Assembly: GCF_014892575.1 (NCBI RefSeq)
Contig: NZ_JADBGI010000034.1
Span: 1 to 60,616, forward strand
Source: Nocardiopsis coralli
GTDB lineage: Bacteria; Actinomycetota; Actinomycetes; Streptosporangiales; Streptosporangiaceae
DNA: 60,616 bases
Direction: 5' to 3'
Numbering within the stretch: the first letter of the stretch is position 1; every line of letters starts with the position of its first letter. Position numbers and translations under genes: made by a program. The notes below the pieces were generated by a model that was not told the origin of the DNA, made no database searches, and saw only the letters and a program-made list of their open reading frames with translations. Of this stretch, positions 52,457-60,616 are shown one piece after another.

Positions 52457-52747
52457 CTCGTCTCGCCCCCCGTGCGTTCTGTAGTGCGTCAATGACCTTA
52501 CGTGATCGCCCCTCGTTCCTTCGCGAGGGGTCTCGGGCGATATCGAAGAACGTCGCTGAACCTCCAGGAGTTCCCGCCGTGTCGGGGCTGCCTACCCGTG
52601 CAGCCGCGGCCTGCAACAACCCGGGCGGCCCGATCCTTGTGGGATGGATCGCCCCGAAGGGCTGGCCGGGTCGGCGACGGGGTGCTACCTTCCCCGTGAA
52701 GCCTAATCCTACTTTTCCGGTTGGAAATAGAGAGAAGAGGTGTGCAC
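52457..52747. promoter_or_regulatory. Divergent control region of clpC-like and metY
   Basis: 291 bases. CCCCTCG (52509-52515) pairs with CGAGGGG (52524-52530). CGATCC/GGATCG with nearby GC pairs forms a second hairpin around 52630-52655. ACGGGG/CCCCGT (about 52677-52697) is a third, close to metY. These may be leader structures. I looked for a SAM riboswitch, common ahead of metY, and could not fit one. Confidence 0.35.
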
Positions 52748-54064
52748 GTGTCCACGGAGACCACCGCCGAAGGTTCCTGGTCCTTCGAGACCCGCCAGAT
52801 CCACTCCGGCGCGAGCCCCGACCCGGCCACGAACGCACGGGCCACGCCGATCTACCAGACGACCTCGTACGTCTTCCGCGACACCCAGCACGGCGCCGAC
52901 CTGTTCAGCCTGGCCGAACCCGGCAACATCTACACCCGCATCACCAACCCCACCCAGGAGGTGCTGGAGGAGCGCCTGGCCGCCCTGGAACACGGGGTCG
53001 CGGCCGTGGCCTTCGCCTCCGGATCGGCCGCGGTCACCTCCGCCCTGCTCAACCTCGTGGGCGCCGGCGACCACATCGTCTCCAGCAGCCTGCTCTACGG
53101 CGGGACCTACAACCTCTTCCACCACACGCTGCCCAAGCTGGGCATCGAGGTCAGCTTCGTCGAGGACCAGAACTCGCCCGAGGCCTGGCGCGCGGCCACC
53201 AAGCCCGGCACCAAGCTCTACTTCGCCGAGACCCTGGCCAACCCCGGCGGCAACGTCCTCGACGTGCGCGCCGTCGCCGACGCCGCCCACGACCAGGGTG
53301 TGCCCCTCGTGGTCGACAACACCGTGCCCACGCCCTACCTGCTGCGGCCCATCGACCACGGCGCCGACATCGTCGTGCACTCGGCCACCAAGTACCTCGG
53401 CGGGCACGGGACCACCATCGCCGGCGTCGTCGTCGACGGCGGCACCTTCGACTTCGGCGCGCACGGCGACCGGTTCCCCAGCTTCACCGAACCCGACCCC
53501 AGCTACCACGGGCTCAAGTACTGGGAGGCCCTGGGGCCGGGCGCCTACGCGGCCAAGCTCCGGGTCCAGCTGCTGCGCGACACCGGGGCCGCCATCGCCC
53601 CGTTCAACAGTTTCCTGATCCTGCAGGGGGTGGAGACGCTCTCCCTGCGCATCGAACGCCACGTCGCCAACGCGCAGACGCTCGCCGAGTGGTTGGAGGG
53701 CCGGGACGAGGTCGAGGCCGTGCACTACGCCGGCCTGCCCTCCAGCCCCTTCCACGACCAGGCCCGCCGGTACCTGCCCGACGGCGCCGGCGCCGTGGTC
53801 TCCTTCGACCTGCACGGCGGCGTCGACGCCGGGCGTGCGTTCGTCGACGGCACCCGGCTCTTCAGCCAACTGGTCAACATCGGGGACGTGCGCAGCCTCA
53901 TCGTCCACCCGGCCAGCACCACCCACAGCCAGCTCACCGACGAGGAACGGGCAGCGGCGGGAGCCGGACCCGGGCTCGTGCGCCTGGCCGTGGGCCTGGA
54001 GAACGTCGAGGACCTCAAGGCCGACCTGGAACTGGGGTTCCGGGCGGCGAAGGCACACCAATGA
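52748..54064 (+). CDS. metY: O-acetylhomoserine sulfhydrylase
   Basis: 438 residues. It makes homocysteine from O-acetylhomoserine and sulfide. PLP fold type I of the Cys/Met metabolism family: ATPIYQTTSYVFRDTQH, YTRITNPTQEVLEERLAALE, VAFASGSAAVTSALLNL, VVDNTVPTPYLLRP and VHSATKYLGGHGTTIAG with the PLP lysine. The GTG at 52748 is chosen because AAGAGG lies seven bases upstream. It overlaps metX by four bases, making the usual two-gene methionine operon. Confidence 0.93.
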   Translation: MSTETTAEGSWSFETRQIHSGASPDPATNARATPIYQTTSYVFRDTQHGADLFSLAEPGNIYTRITNPTQEVLEERLAALEHGVAAVAFASGSAAVTSALLNLVGAGDHIVSSSLLYGGTYNLFHHTLPKLGIEVSFVEDQNSPEAWRAATKPGTKLYFAETLANPGGNVLDVRAVADAAHDQGVPLVVDNTVPTPYLLRPIDHGADIVVHSATKYLGGHGTTIAGVVVDGGTFDFGAHGDRFPSFTEPDPSYHGLKYWEALGPGAYAAKLRVQLLRDTGAAIAPFNSFLILQGVETLSLRIERHVANAQTLAEWLEGRDEVEAVHYAGLPSSPFHDQARRYLPDGAGAVVSFDLHGGVDAGRAFVDGTRLFSQLVNIGDVRSLIVHPASTTHSQLTDEERAAAGAGPGLVRLAVGLENVEDLKADLELGFRAAKAHQ

Positions 54065-55209
54065 GGCCAGGGCGCGCGCCCACCGTCCCCCTCGCCCCAG
54101 GGGCCGGGGTCTGGCGGGACGGCGACCCCGAGGGCGAGCGCCGGTGGGTGCACCTGGAGGAACCGCTGCGGTTGGAGAACGGGTCCGTGCTCCCGGGTGT
54201 CCGGATCGCCTACCAGACCTGGGGCCGGCCCGCCCCCGCACGGGACAACGCCGTCCTGGTCCTGCACGCCCTCACCGGCGACGCCCACATCGCCGGTGAG
54301 GCCGGGCCGGGCCACCCCTCCCCGGGGTGGTGGGACGGGTTGGTCGGTCCCGGCCGCGCCCTGGACACCGACCGCTGGTTCGTCGTGGCGCCCAACGTCC
54401 TCGGCGGCTGCCAGGGCACGACAGGGCCCGCCTCGCTCGCCCCGGACGGCCGGCCCTGGGGCGCTCGGTTCCCGCGGGCGACCCTCCGGGACTCGGTACG
54501 GGCGGAGTCGGCGCTGGCCGATGCGCTCGGCGTGCCCGCCTGGGCGGCCGTCATCGGTGGATCCATGGGCGGGATGCGTGCGCTGGAATGGGCGCTGACC
54601 TTCCCCGGCCGGGTGGAACGGGCCCTCGTCCTGGCCTGCCCCGCCGCCACCACCGGCCGGCAGATCGCCTGGGCCGCGCCCCAACTCCACGCGATCCGTT
54701 CCGACCCGAACTGGCAGGGCGGCGGGTACCACGGCAGCGGCCGTACACCCGCCGCGGGGCTCGGGATCGCCCGCCGGATCGCACACCTGACCTACCGTTC
54801 CGACGGCGAACTCGACACACGTTTCGGGAACCTGCCCCAGGACGGCGAGGACCCCGCGGACGGCGGGCGCTACGCGGTCGAGTCCTACCTGGACCACCAG
54901 GCGGACAAGCTCGTGCACCGCTTCGACCCGGCAGGCTACGTCCTGCTGACCGAGGCCATGAACGCACACGACATCGGCCGGGGGCGCGGGGGAACCGCGC
55001 GGGCCCTGCGGTCGCTGCCCCGGCGCACGCTCGTGGGCGGGGTCGACAGCGACCGCATCTACCCGCTGGGGTTCCAGGAGGAGATCGCCCGCGGACTGCC
55101 CGTCCCCGGGCCCGCGCGCGTGATCTCCTCACCCCACGGCCACGACGGGTTCCTCGTGGCCGTGGAGCAGGTCGCCGCGCTCGTGGACGAACTCCTGCAC
55201 GCACCCTGA
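54061..55209 (+). CDS. metX: Homoserine O-acetyltransferase
   Basis: 382 residues, alpha/beta-hydrolase fold. It acetylates homoserine with acetyl-CoA, the step before MetY. The nucleophile elbow is GGSMGG, the acid is Asp in GGVDSDRIYPL and the histidine is in SPHGHDGFL. Substrate-loop blocks VRIAYQTWG, LVLHALTGD and GGCQGTTGP are intact. The last 27 codons are overlapped on the other strand by the aldo/keto reductase gene. The ATG overlaps the metY stop (ATGA). Confidence 0.93.
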   Translation: MRPGRAPTVPLAPGAGVWRDGDPEGERRWVHLEEPLRLENGSVLPGVRIAYQTWGRPAPARDNAVLVLHALTGDAHIAGEAGPGHPSPGWWDGLVGPGRALDTDRWFVVAPNVLGGCQGTTGPASLAPDGRPWGARFPRATLRDSVRAESALADALGVPAWAAVIGGSMGGMRALEWALTFPGRVERALVLACPAATTGRQIAWAAPQLHAIRSDPNWQGGGYHGSGRTPAAGLGIARRIAHLTYRSDGELDTRFGNLPQDGEDPADGGRYAVESYLDHQADKLVHRFDPAGYVLLTEAMNAHDIGRGRGGTARALRSLPRRTLVGGVDSDRIYPLGFQEEIARGLPVPGPARVISSPHGHDGFLVAVEQVAALVDELLHAP

Positions 55210-56184
55210 CGGGGCGGCAGCCGGGGGAGGGGGGCAGTCCGAGGCCGCGGTCAGGGCCTCGGACTCCTCCGCGGTCAGCCGCAGCTCCGTCACCGGGAGC
55301 AGACCCTCGAGCTGGCCCAGGTCACGGGCGCTGGCCAGCACCGACGTCACACCGGGGCGGTCGACCAGCCACGCCAGCGCCACCGCCGCCTGCGTCGTGC
55401 CGTGCTCGGCGGAGATGCGGTCCAGTTCGGCCAGGACCCGCTCGCCGCGCGGCTCCTCCAGGTAGTCCCACGCCTTGCCCGCCCGCGGGCTGTCGACCTC
55501 CGCGCCGCCCTTGCGGTACTTGCCGGTCAGGAACCCGCGCGCCAGCCCGAAGTAGGGGAGCAGCGACAGCTCCCGCTCCTTCGCCAACGGCACCAGGTCG
55601 GACTCGATGCCCCGCTCGACCAGGTTGTACTGCGGCTGCACACAGACCGGCGCGTGCAGGCCGCGGTCCGCGCAGAGGTCCATCCACTCGGCGATGCGCT
55701 CCGGGCTGTGGTTGGACAGCCCGATGTGGCGCACCTTGCCGGCCTCGACCAGGTCGGAGAAGGCCCGCGCGCTCTCCTCCAACGGGGTCTCCGCGTCGTC
55801 GAAGTGCGCGTAGTACAGGTCGATGGTGTCCACGCCCAGGCGCCGCAGGGACGCGTCGGCCGCCGCACGGATGTTGGTGTCGCTCAGCCCCTGGAAGTCG
55901 GGGTGGCCGCCGACCTTGGTCGCCAGCACCAGACCGTCGGGGCGGCCCCGGGCCGCGAGCCACCGCCCGATCACCGACTCCGACTCGCCGCCGCTGTGCC
56001 CCTCGGCCCAGGCGCTGTAGACGTCGGCGGTGTCCACGAAGTTGCCGCCCGCGCGCACGTATTCGTCGAGCAGGGCGAAGGAGGTGGCCTCGTCGGCGGT
56101 CCACCCGAAGACGTTGCCGCCGAAACACAGGGGAGAGACGTGCAGGTCGGAGGGGCCGAGCCGGCGGAGTCCGGTCGCGCTCAT
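55129..56184 (-). CDS. Aldo/keto reductase with an antisense-encoded C-terminal tail
   Basis: 351 residues. TIM-barrel AKR with catalytic Asp, Tyr, Lys and His visible: FVDTADVYSAW (Asp, Tyr), LVLATKVGG (Lys), DLYYAHFDD (His). The cofactor end is LASARDLGQLEGLL. The natural end for the family is near LTAEESEALTAAS; after this 30 or so extra residues (SDCPPPPAAAPSGCVQEF and on) are encoded by the reverse of the metX 3' end. That overlap is 81 bases. The original stop was probably lost. The start ATG at 56184 fits the family; a GTG two codons upstream is an alternative. Confidence 0.85.
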   Translation of the reverse strand: MSATGLRRLGPSDLHVSPLCFGGNVFGWTADEATSFALLDEYVRAGGNFVDTADVYSAWAEGHSGGESESVIGRWLAARGRPDGLVLATKVGGHPDFQGLSDTNIRAAADASLRRLGVDTIDLYYAHFDDAETPLEESARAFSDLVEAGKVRHIGLSNHSPERIAEWMDLCADRGLHAPVCVQPQYNLVERGIESDLVPLAKERELSLLPYFGLARGFLTGKYRKGGAEVDSPRAGKAWDYLEEPRGERVLAELDRISAEHGTTQAAVALAWLVDRPGVTSVLASARDLGQLEGLLPVTELRLTAEESEALTAASDCPPPPAAAPSGCVQEFVHERGDLLHGHEEPVVAVG

Positions 56185-56395
56185 GGTCACCGCGATTCAT
56201 GTGGGGTGTGGAGGGCCCTGGAGGCCGTTGTCACGGGAAGGCTATGCCCGGGTCCCGGGGGAGTGACAAGGGTTTTCCCGCCGGGCCGGGCCGGGCAGGC
56301 GTTGGCCGCTTGCGGCCACACCCGGGGCCCGTGCGCCCGATCCGGCACGATTAGGGTGGCGATGCCCCTGGACCCCCGGCCGCGAGGACCCTTTC

Positions 56396-58552
56396 GTGCA
56401 CGAGCCCGAGAACCGTGTCAGCAACAACGTCGGAACGGTCTCGGGGGACGGCACGGTCCTCCAGGCCATGCACATGAACGTCACCATGCAGGGCGGTGAC
56501 GGCAAGTGCGACGGCGACGCACCGGGGTACGACCTGCCCGCACCGCCCGCGATGGTCGACCGCGAGGAGCCCCTGCGCGCCGCCCTCGAAGCCATCGACC
56601 GCGGACGCGACCACGCCACACTGCTGTACCTGATCGCCGGCCCGGGGCAGGGTTCCTCCGCCCTCGGGCTGAAGATCATGCACGAGAGCCGGGCCGCGCA
56701 CGGGTCGCGCTTCTCCGGCCGGTACCACCACGCCGACCTGTCCAGGAACGACGTGCTCTTCGCGATCGCCGAGGAACTGCGCCGCAAGGGTGTACCCGAG
56801 AACCGGATCCCGGCGGTGCCCGAGGAACGGTTGCGGGCGCTGCGCGAGAGACCCCAGTGGAGCCGGCCCACCGCCGTCCTGGTCGACTCGCCGCGCACCC
56901 CCAGCGAGATCGTGCCCTTCGCCGCGACCAGCCCGGGCAGCGTCGTCGTGGTCCTGATCAAGGGCGAGTTCGACCTCGACACCCTCACGCCGGAGGAACA
57001 GAAGGTCCTCGAACACGTCGAGCAGCGCATCATCCGTCTGCGCTCCCTGCCGGAACACCACGCCAGGGACCTGTTCTGCCGCCGCGCGTCGGTGGAAACA
57101 CGCACGCCGCAGGACGCGGCGATGGTGGACCGGTTCGTGCGCGAGGCCGACGGCGACACCGTGCTCCTGAACGCCTACGCGCGGCGGGTCATGGCAGCCT
57201 CGTTCCGTCACGAGGACGCGCTCGCCCGGGTACACGGCGAGGTCTTCCCGGACGCGGGGGACGGGGCGCCGGCGGCCGACGCCTGGGTGACCGAAGGGCT
57301 TCGCGACCTGGTCGGGCTGCTCGCACGACTGCCCGACGCCGACTTCGGGACCGACCTGCTGTGCCGGATGACCCGCCGCAGCGCCGACGGCCTCGTGCCC
57401 GACCTGGAGGAGCTCGTGCGCGGCGGGGTCCTGCACGTGTTGCGCTCCGGGCCGCGGACCCCGGGCGACCGGTACTTCTTCGCCTCCGGCCGTCTGCGGC
57501 GTTCCCCCTCCTTCCACATGAAGGGAAACATGGACGAGATCACCACGACCCTCACCCACTACGCCGAACTCGGGTACGCGGCCCATCATGCGATCTTCTC
57601 CGACCGCTGGCTCCAGATCGAGCTCGACGGGGACACCGCCTTCCCGGCGGGCACCGACCGCGCCCGCTCCTTCGCCAACGCGGACGAGGCGGGACAGGCG
57701 CTGGAGGCCGAACGCGGCGCCCTCATCGCGGTCATCACACACGCGGTGCTGCACGGCCACCACGCCGAGGCCGCCGAACTGTGCGAGGTGCTGTGGCCGT
57801 TCTGGTTCACCCGCGGGTTCTTCGGCGACATCGGCGACACCCACCCCGCTCTGCTGAGGGCTGCCGGGGCCGCAGCCGTGGTGCCGCCCGCACGGCTCTC
57901 GCGCATCCATGCCCAGTGCTCCATCGCCTTCCGGCGCGAGAACCACCTGGCCGAGGCCCGCCGCGACGCCGAACGCGCGCTCGAGCTCGCGGAGGGTGCG
58001 AACCCCCTCGTACGGCTGACCGCGCAGGAGGCCCACGGGGACGCCCTCCTCGCCTTTGGGGATCGGGGCCGTGCCCGGGACAGTTTCGAGCAGGCACGGC
58101 AGAGCGCCCGCGAGGTGGACCCGTTCGACGGCAGGGCCCTGCACATCGCGGAACGCAAGCTGGCCGAACTGCTCCTGGGCGATGCAGACACCGATGCCGA
58201 CGCGGACACGGACACGGACCTGCGGGGGGTGGCCGAGCTGCTCGACCACGCCCGTTCCCTGCTGGCGGAGGGGGACCACCAGAACCACGGCCGCACCCAC
58301 ACCGTGACCGCCCGGCTGCGGGCACGGGAGGGCGATATCGCGGCGGCGCTCGGCGAGTACGACCGCGCCATCGAGCGCCACGGCCGGCTGAACGACCGGC
58401 GCCGCATGGCCGACAACCACCTCGAGCGCGCCGACCATGCCCCAGAGGGGCCGCGGGCGGATCTGGAGCGGGCGGTCGCGCTGTACGGGGAGGCCGGCGT
58501 GGACGACAAGGTGCGGGCGGTGCGGGAGCGGTTGGAGGCACTTGGTGGGTGA
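56396..58552 (+). CDS. STAND-like NTPase with degenerate P-loop and TPR-like repeats
   Basis: 718 residues, GTG start with GAGGA upstream. The N-terminus (RVSNNVGTVSGDGTVLQAMHMN) matches the short VSG..V.QA motif found at the front of many actinobacterial conflict-system and STAND proteins. The NTPase follows: the loop GPGQGSS (residues 82-88) has Ser where Lys of Walker A belongs, and VLVDSPR may be the Walker B. A winged-helix-like region (about 290-380) and a C-terminal array of TPR-like helices (about 480-715) follow. The TPR part contains an Asp/Ala/Thr repeat (DADTDADADTDTD). Nucleotide hydrolysis is doubtful; binding or scaffolding is more likely. It stands alone beside the right repeat arm. 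A TAGGGT hexamer at 56352 may be the -10. Confidence 0.65.
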   Translation: MHEPENRVSNNVGTVSGDGTVLQAMHMNVTMQGGDGKCDGDAPGYDLPAPPAMVDREEPLRAALEAIDRGRDHATLLYLIAGPGQGSSALGLKIMHESRAAHGSRFSGRYHHADLSRNDVLFAIAEELRRKGVPENRIPAVPEERLRALRERPQWSRPTAVLVDSPRTPSEIVPFAATSPGSVVVVLIKGEFDLDTLTPEEQKVLEHVEQRIIRLRSLPEHHARDLFCRRASVETRTPQDAAMVDRFVREADGDTVLLNAYARRVMAASFRHEDALARVHGEVFPDAGDGAPAADAWVTEGLRDLVGLLARLPDADFGTDLLCRMTRRSADGLVPDLEELVRGGVLHVLRSGPRTPGDRYFFASGRLRRSPSFHMKGNMDEITTTLTHYAELGYAAHHAIFSDRWLQIELDGDTAFPAGTDRARSFANADEAGQALEAERGALIAVITHAVLHGHHAEAAELCEVLWPFWFTRGFFGDIGDTHPALLRAAGAAAVVPPARLSRIHAQCSIAFRRENHLAEARRDAERALELAEGANPLVRLTAQEAHGDALLAFGDRGRARDSFEQARQSAREVDPFDGRALHIAERKLAELLLGDADTDADADTDTDLRGVAELLDHARSLLAEGDHQNHGRTHTVTARLRAREGDIAAALGEYDRAIERHGRLNDRRRMADNHLERADHAPEGPRADLERAVALYGEAGVDDKVRAVRERLEALGG

Positions 58553-58740
58553 GTGGTTAGTGCTGGGTGGTTAGTGGTGCTTGGTGGATGGGTGGGTGAT
58601 TGATCGGTGGTGTGCGTGCGGGGTGGGGTTGTCGGGGGTTCTGGGTGTGGGTCCGGGGGTTGGGTTCTGGGGTGTGAGGGGTCCTGAGGGTGTGGGGTGC
58701 GTGCCGGGGTGCCTGTGGGGTGTGGGGTGTTCTGTGGTGT
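58553..58740 (+). other. G/T-rich, strand-asymmetric stretch
   Basis: About 190 bases in which the plus strand is almost entirely G and T with few C or A, made of short runs such as GGTGGTTAGTGG and GGGTGTGG. It separates the STAND-like gene from the right repeat arm. Many G-runs could form quadruplexes. No gene is supported. Confidence 0.6.
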
Positions 58741-59392
58741 TGCCTCGGGGGTGGTGGTTCGTCGGGGCCGGGATCTTAGCCCGGCCGGGCCTTCCCGCAA
58801 CCCACGTCGGCGCCCCACCAGTTCACAGGGTTGGAGCGGTTGTGTCGGCGTTCTTGTGGTGGAGCGCGGCGCCTCGGGGTGTGCGTTCCGGCCCTGTTCG
58901 CCGGGCTGACCCGACCCGCATCGACGAACCACCCGCTCCCCCGAGACGCCCCGCCAGCACAAAGGAACGGTGGGCACAACAATCCCCCTGTGGTCACCCC
59001 ATTGCGACCAACGCTTACGGCGTGGGCATGGTGGCTCGCTCCTGCGGCGGTACAAGCAACGGCACAGGCGGGCCCCGCGCACTCCCGGCCGAGCATGGAG
59101 TCCCGAGGGTGGCACGTGTGTGGGTGGCCCCGGGCCCCGCACTCCCGGCGGGGCATTGAGTGTCGGGGTGGCACTCGTGCGGGTGGCCCCGGGCCCCGCG
59201 CACTGCTGGCGGTGCATTGAGTCTCGGGGGTAGCAGGCGTGCGCACCTCCTCCGAGCCTCCAAAAGCTCCGGTACGGGGCAGTCGGGGGTGACACCGTGT
59301 GTGGGTGAGCCCCGGGCGGGCCTGTTTCCGGTCACCCCCCGTTGCGGGTGGCGCTGTTGCGCTCTGTGCGGCAGGTGCCCGGTTCCTTGGCG

Positions 59393-59452
59393 TTGTTCGT
59401 GCTCTTTCAGGCACTGACAACGTTTTCAGGTGCTCAATAGAGCACTATCAAC
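59393..59452 (+). repeat. Double-dyad element, right copy 1
   Basis: Aligns with the reverse complement of 341-398 and with 60001-60060. Shares the core CTGACAACGTTTTCAGGTGC with right copy 2. Confidence 0.7.
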
Positions 59453-59578
59453 CACCGGAAACGGCCGCTCGGGCCAGGCTCAGGCTCTCGTGCGATCGGG
59501 TCCGGTCCGGTGGAGCCAGAGCCGGCCGCCGTGGATGGGCATGCGGTCGCATGCGGTGGACACGCGGCGGGCATTCCA

Positions 59579-59591
59579 TGGAGATTCTCCA
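59579..59591. repeat. 13-bp palindrome, right copy 1
   Basis: TGGAGA-N-TCTCCA, 126 bases after right copy 1 of the double-dyad element. Confidence 0.65.
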
Positions 59592-59693
59592 GGCGAGGCC
59601 TGGTGCGCGGAGCGTGGTGCCCCTTGGCTGAGCCAGGTGCGGCATCCACCGGTCACCGGTCACCGGCCCAGCGGGCGTCACCGGATCCAGGTT

Positions 59694-59706
59694 CGGAGAT
59701 TCTCCG
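59694..59706. repeat. 13-bp palindrome, variant
   Basis: CGGAGA-N-TCTCCG. Both outer bases are changed together, so the dyad is kept, which suggests the symmetry itself matters. Confidence 0.6.
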
Positions 59707-60000
59707 TTCGGGTCGCGCTGCGATGTGACCGTCGAAGACGGGGGTGGCGACCGCGGTCCTGGAGATTCGCCAAGCCCTGGGGCGGCTGCCGGGTGTCGTC
59801 GGCGTGTGCGCCTCCTCCGGGCCCTGCGCACTCCCAGTCGAGGATTCAGGCCTGGTGGCACGTGTGCGGGTGGCCACCTGCCGGGGCCTGGGCTGACTGC
59901 TCACCAATCGCGCGGTCGCCGGGTCGCCCGGTCGTGCCCTGATTTCTGGTGGAGCCGAGAGGGAGGGCGCTCGATCCTGTGTCTCTGCGCCTCTGTGCCG

Positions 60001-60060
60001 TTGGTAGTGCTCAAAAGGACACTGACAACGTTTTCAGGTGCTCAATTGGGCACTATCGAC
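60001..60060 (+). repeat. Double-dyad element, right copy 2
   Basis: 608 bases after right copy 1 and followed by the same downstream sequence. Differences between copies fall mostly in the short loops of the dyads. Confidence 0.7.
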
Positions 60061-60203
60061 CGCTGGGAACGGTGGCTCGGGCCAGGAGCAGGCTCACGTG
60101 CGATCGGGTCCGGTGGAGCCAGAGCCGACCGCCGTGGATGGGCCTGCGCTGGCCTGCGGCCTGAGGTGCGGTCGCGTGCGAGGGGTATGCGGTGGGGATG
60201 CCG

Positions 60204-60216
60204 TGGAGATTCTCCA
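60204..60216. repeat. 13-bp palindrome, right copy 2
   Basis: TGGAGA-N-TCTCCA, 143 bases after right copy 2 of the double-dyad element. Confidence 0.65.
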
Positions 60217-60312
60217 GAGGCGAAGCCTGGGGCCTGGGGCCTGGGCTGGGGTCTGGGCTTGGTGGGCGGTGGGCCTCGGCGGGGCCGGTTGCGGCAGTGG
60301 CCGTCCCAGCGT

Positions 60313-60344
60313 GCACCACTGCACCACTGCACCACTGCACCGCT
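60313..60344. repeat. Four tandem copies of an 8-bp unit
   Basis: GCACCACT three times, then GCACCGCT with one change. Confidence 0.8.
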
Positions 60345-60380
60345 GGCCCCGGGTCTGGGGATGCTCCGTTGGCCCCGGTG

Positions 60381-60440
60381 GGGCCTGGTTGGGCTCGGTG
60401 GGGCGTGGTGGGGCCCGGTGGGGCCCGGTGGGCCCGGTTG
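60381..60440. repeat. Six tandem copies of a 10-bp G-rich unit
   Basis: Units of the form GGGCNNGGTG or close, in strict 10-base register, ahead of the partial gene at the right edge. Strong G-runs on the plus strand. Confidence 0.75.
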
Positions 60441-60480
60441 AGATCGGCCCACAACAAGCCCACGGAGGGGCCCTGACGAT

Positions 60481-60616
60481 CTAGCCGGTGCCGACGTTGT
60501 CGTTGTCCTTGTCGGGGTCGGTGACCTCAGCACCCGAGCCGCCGTTGGCGCCGCCACCGGTGCCACCGGTCCCGTTGGTGGGGGTGTTCTCGGTGCGGGA
60601 GTGGCGGTACTTGGCG
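60481..60616 (-). CDS. C-terminal end of an unrecognised protein (partial), paralogue of the left-edge gene
   Basis: The last 44 codons of a minus-strand gene, stopping at TAG (60483-60481). The peptide AKYRHSRTENTP is shared with the left-edge gene. It is followed by a Gly/Asn-rich linker and an acidic end (DPDKDNDNVGTG) that the left copy lacks. Both genes read into the window. The family was not recognised. Confidence 0.7.
   Translation of the reverse strand, partial: AKYRHSRTENTPTNGTGGTGGGANGGSGAEVTDPDKDNDNVGTG

Larger units (their letters stand above)
58741..60480. repeat. Right arm of the inverted repeat, with internal tandem duplication
   Basis: Matches the left arm (82-965) in inverted orientation, as listed there. 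It is longer because part is duplicated: the block starting at 59393 recurs at 60001, 608 bases later, including the element, the GGCTCGGGCCAGG region and GGAGCCAGAGCC. Degenerate 60-bp units rich in GGCCCCGGGCCCCGC are tandem at about 59060-59240. CACCGGT is repeated at 59647-59667. No gene is supported. Confidence 0.75.

Noticed and set aside
52457..52747. SAM riboswitch ahead of metY
   Set aside because: GGGGTGCTACCTTCC and a nearby GTGAAGCC are reminiscent, but the GATGAAGC-GGCAACC core and the pairing of P1 to P4 could not be found. A covariance-model search would decide.

Overview
The window is GC-rich actinomycete chromosome. Support comes from the codon and base composition, a mycothiol-type maleylpyruvate isomerase, F420-type oxidoreductases, glucosyl-3-phosphoglycerate synthase and a DUF574 methyltransferase. 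The gene set looks like Nocardiopsidaceae or a related Streptosporangiales family; that placement is an inference. No rRNA, tRNA, transposase or CRISPR array was seen.

Both ends are unusual. Each edge cuts a gene that reads inward and ends in the same peptide (KYRHSRTENTP plus a variable tail). Behind each lies a long non-coding tract (about 82-965 and 58741-60480). The two tracts are diverged inverted copies of each other and carry a shared 60-bp double-dyad element, a 13-bp palindrome and short tandem repeats. The interior is therefore framed by a dispersed repeat family.

Layout: 1.2-4.3 kb, membrane-anchored Ser/Thr kinase and a VOC-fold protein. 4.5-7.5 kb, DUF574 methyltransferase and a divergent YeiH exporter/LysR pair. 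7.7-11.1 kb, gpgS-folP-like-dioxygenase-like-RibD-like operon. 11.2-14.7 kb, PrsW protease with a membrane protein, and a PAP2/diacylglycerol-kinase fusion. 14.8-20.3 kb, a tightly overlapped five-gene fatty-acid modification operon (flavin oxidoreductase, DUF1365, two cyclopropane-synthase-like methyltransferases, DUF1295). 20.4-24.2 kb, SDR, zinc alcohol dehydrogenase, an orphan cas6e, a PPOX-fold protein and a DUF6506 protein. 24.5-28.6 kb, GntR-ferredoxin-flavoprotein operon whose flavoprotein carries a HEAT-repeat tail. 28.9-31.7 kb, transporter and PLP lyase. 31.8-38.4 kb, a complete gentisate pathway from 3-hydroxybenzoate with transporter and IclR regulator. The same operator, TTCTG-N5-CAGAA, lies at its three promoters. 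38.5-41.4 kb, PucR-type regulator and Baeyer-Villiger monooxygenase.

The best candidate for an undescribed system is 41.5-45.4 kb: a zinc-ribbon M48 metalloprotease, a soluble VirD4/TraG-like ATPase with an altered Walker A, and a zinc-ribbon membrane protein, with no other conjugation genes. Next to it (45.4-48.6 kb) are three genes, one an RsbU-type phosphatase, each behind a general-stress-sigma type promoter (GNNT-N14-16-GGGTAY). From 48.7 to 58.6 kb lie an F420-type oxidoreductase, a 57-residue Pro/Glu-rich small ORF with a perfect Shine-Dalgarno, a divergent ClpC paralogue, metY-metX, an aldo/keto reductase whose tail runs antisense into metX, and a STAND-like protein with a degenerate P-loop and TPR-like repeats.
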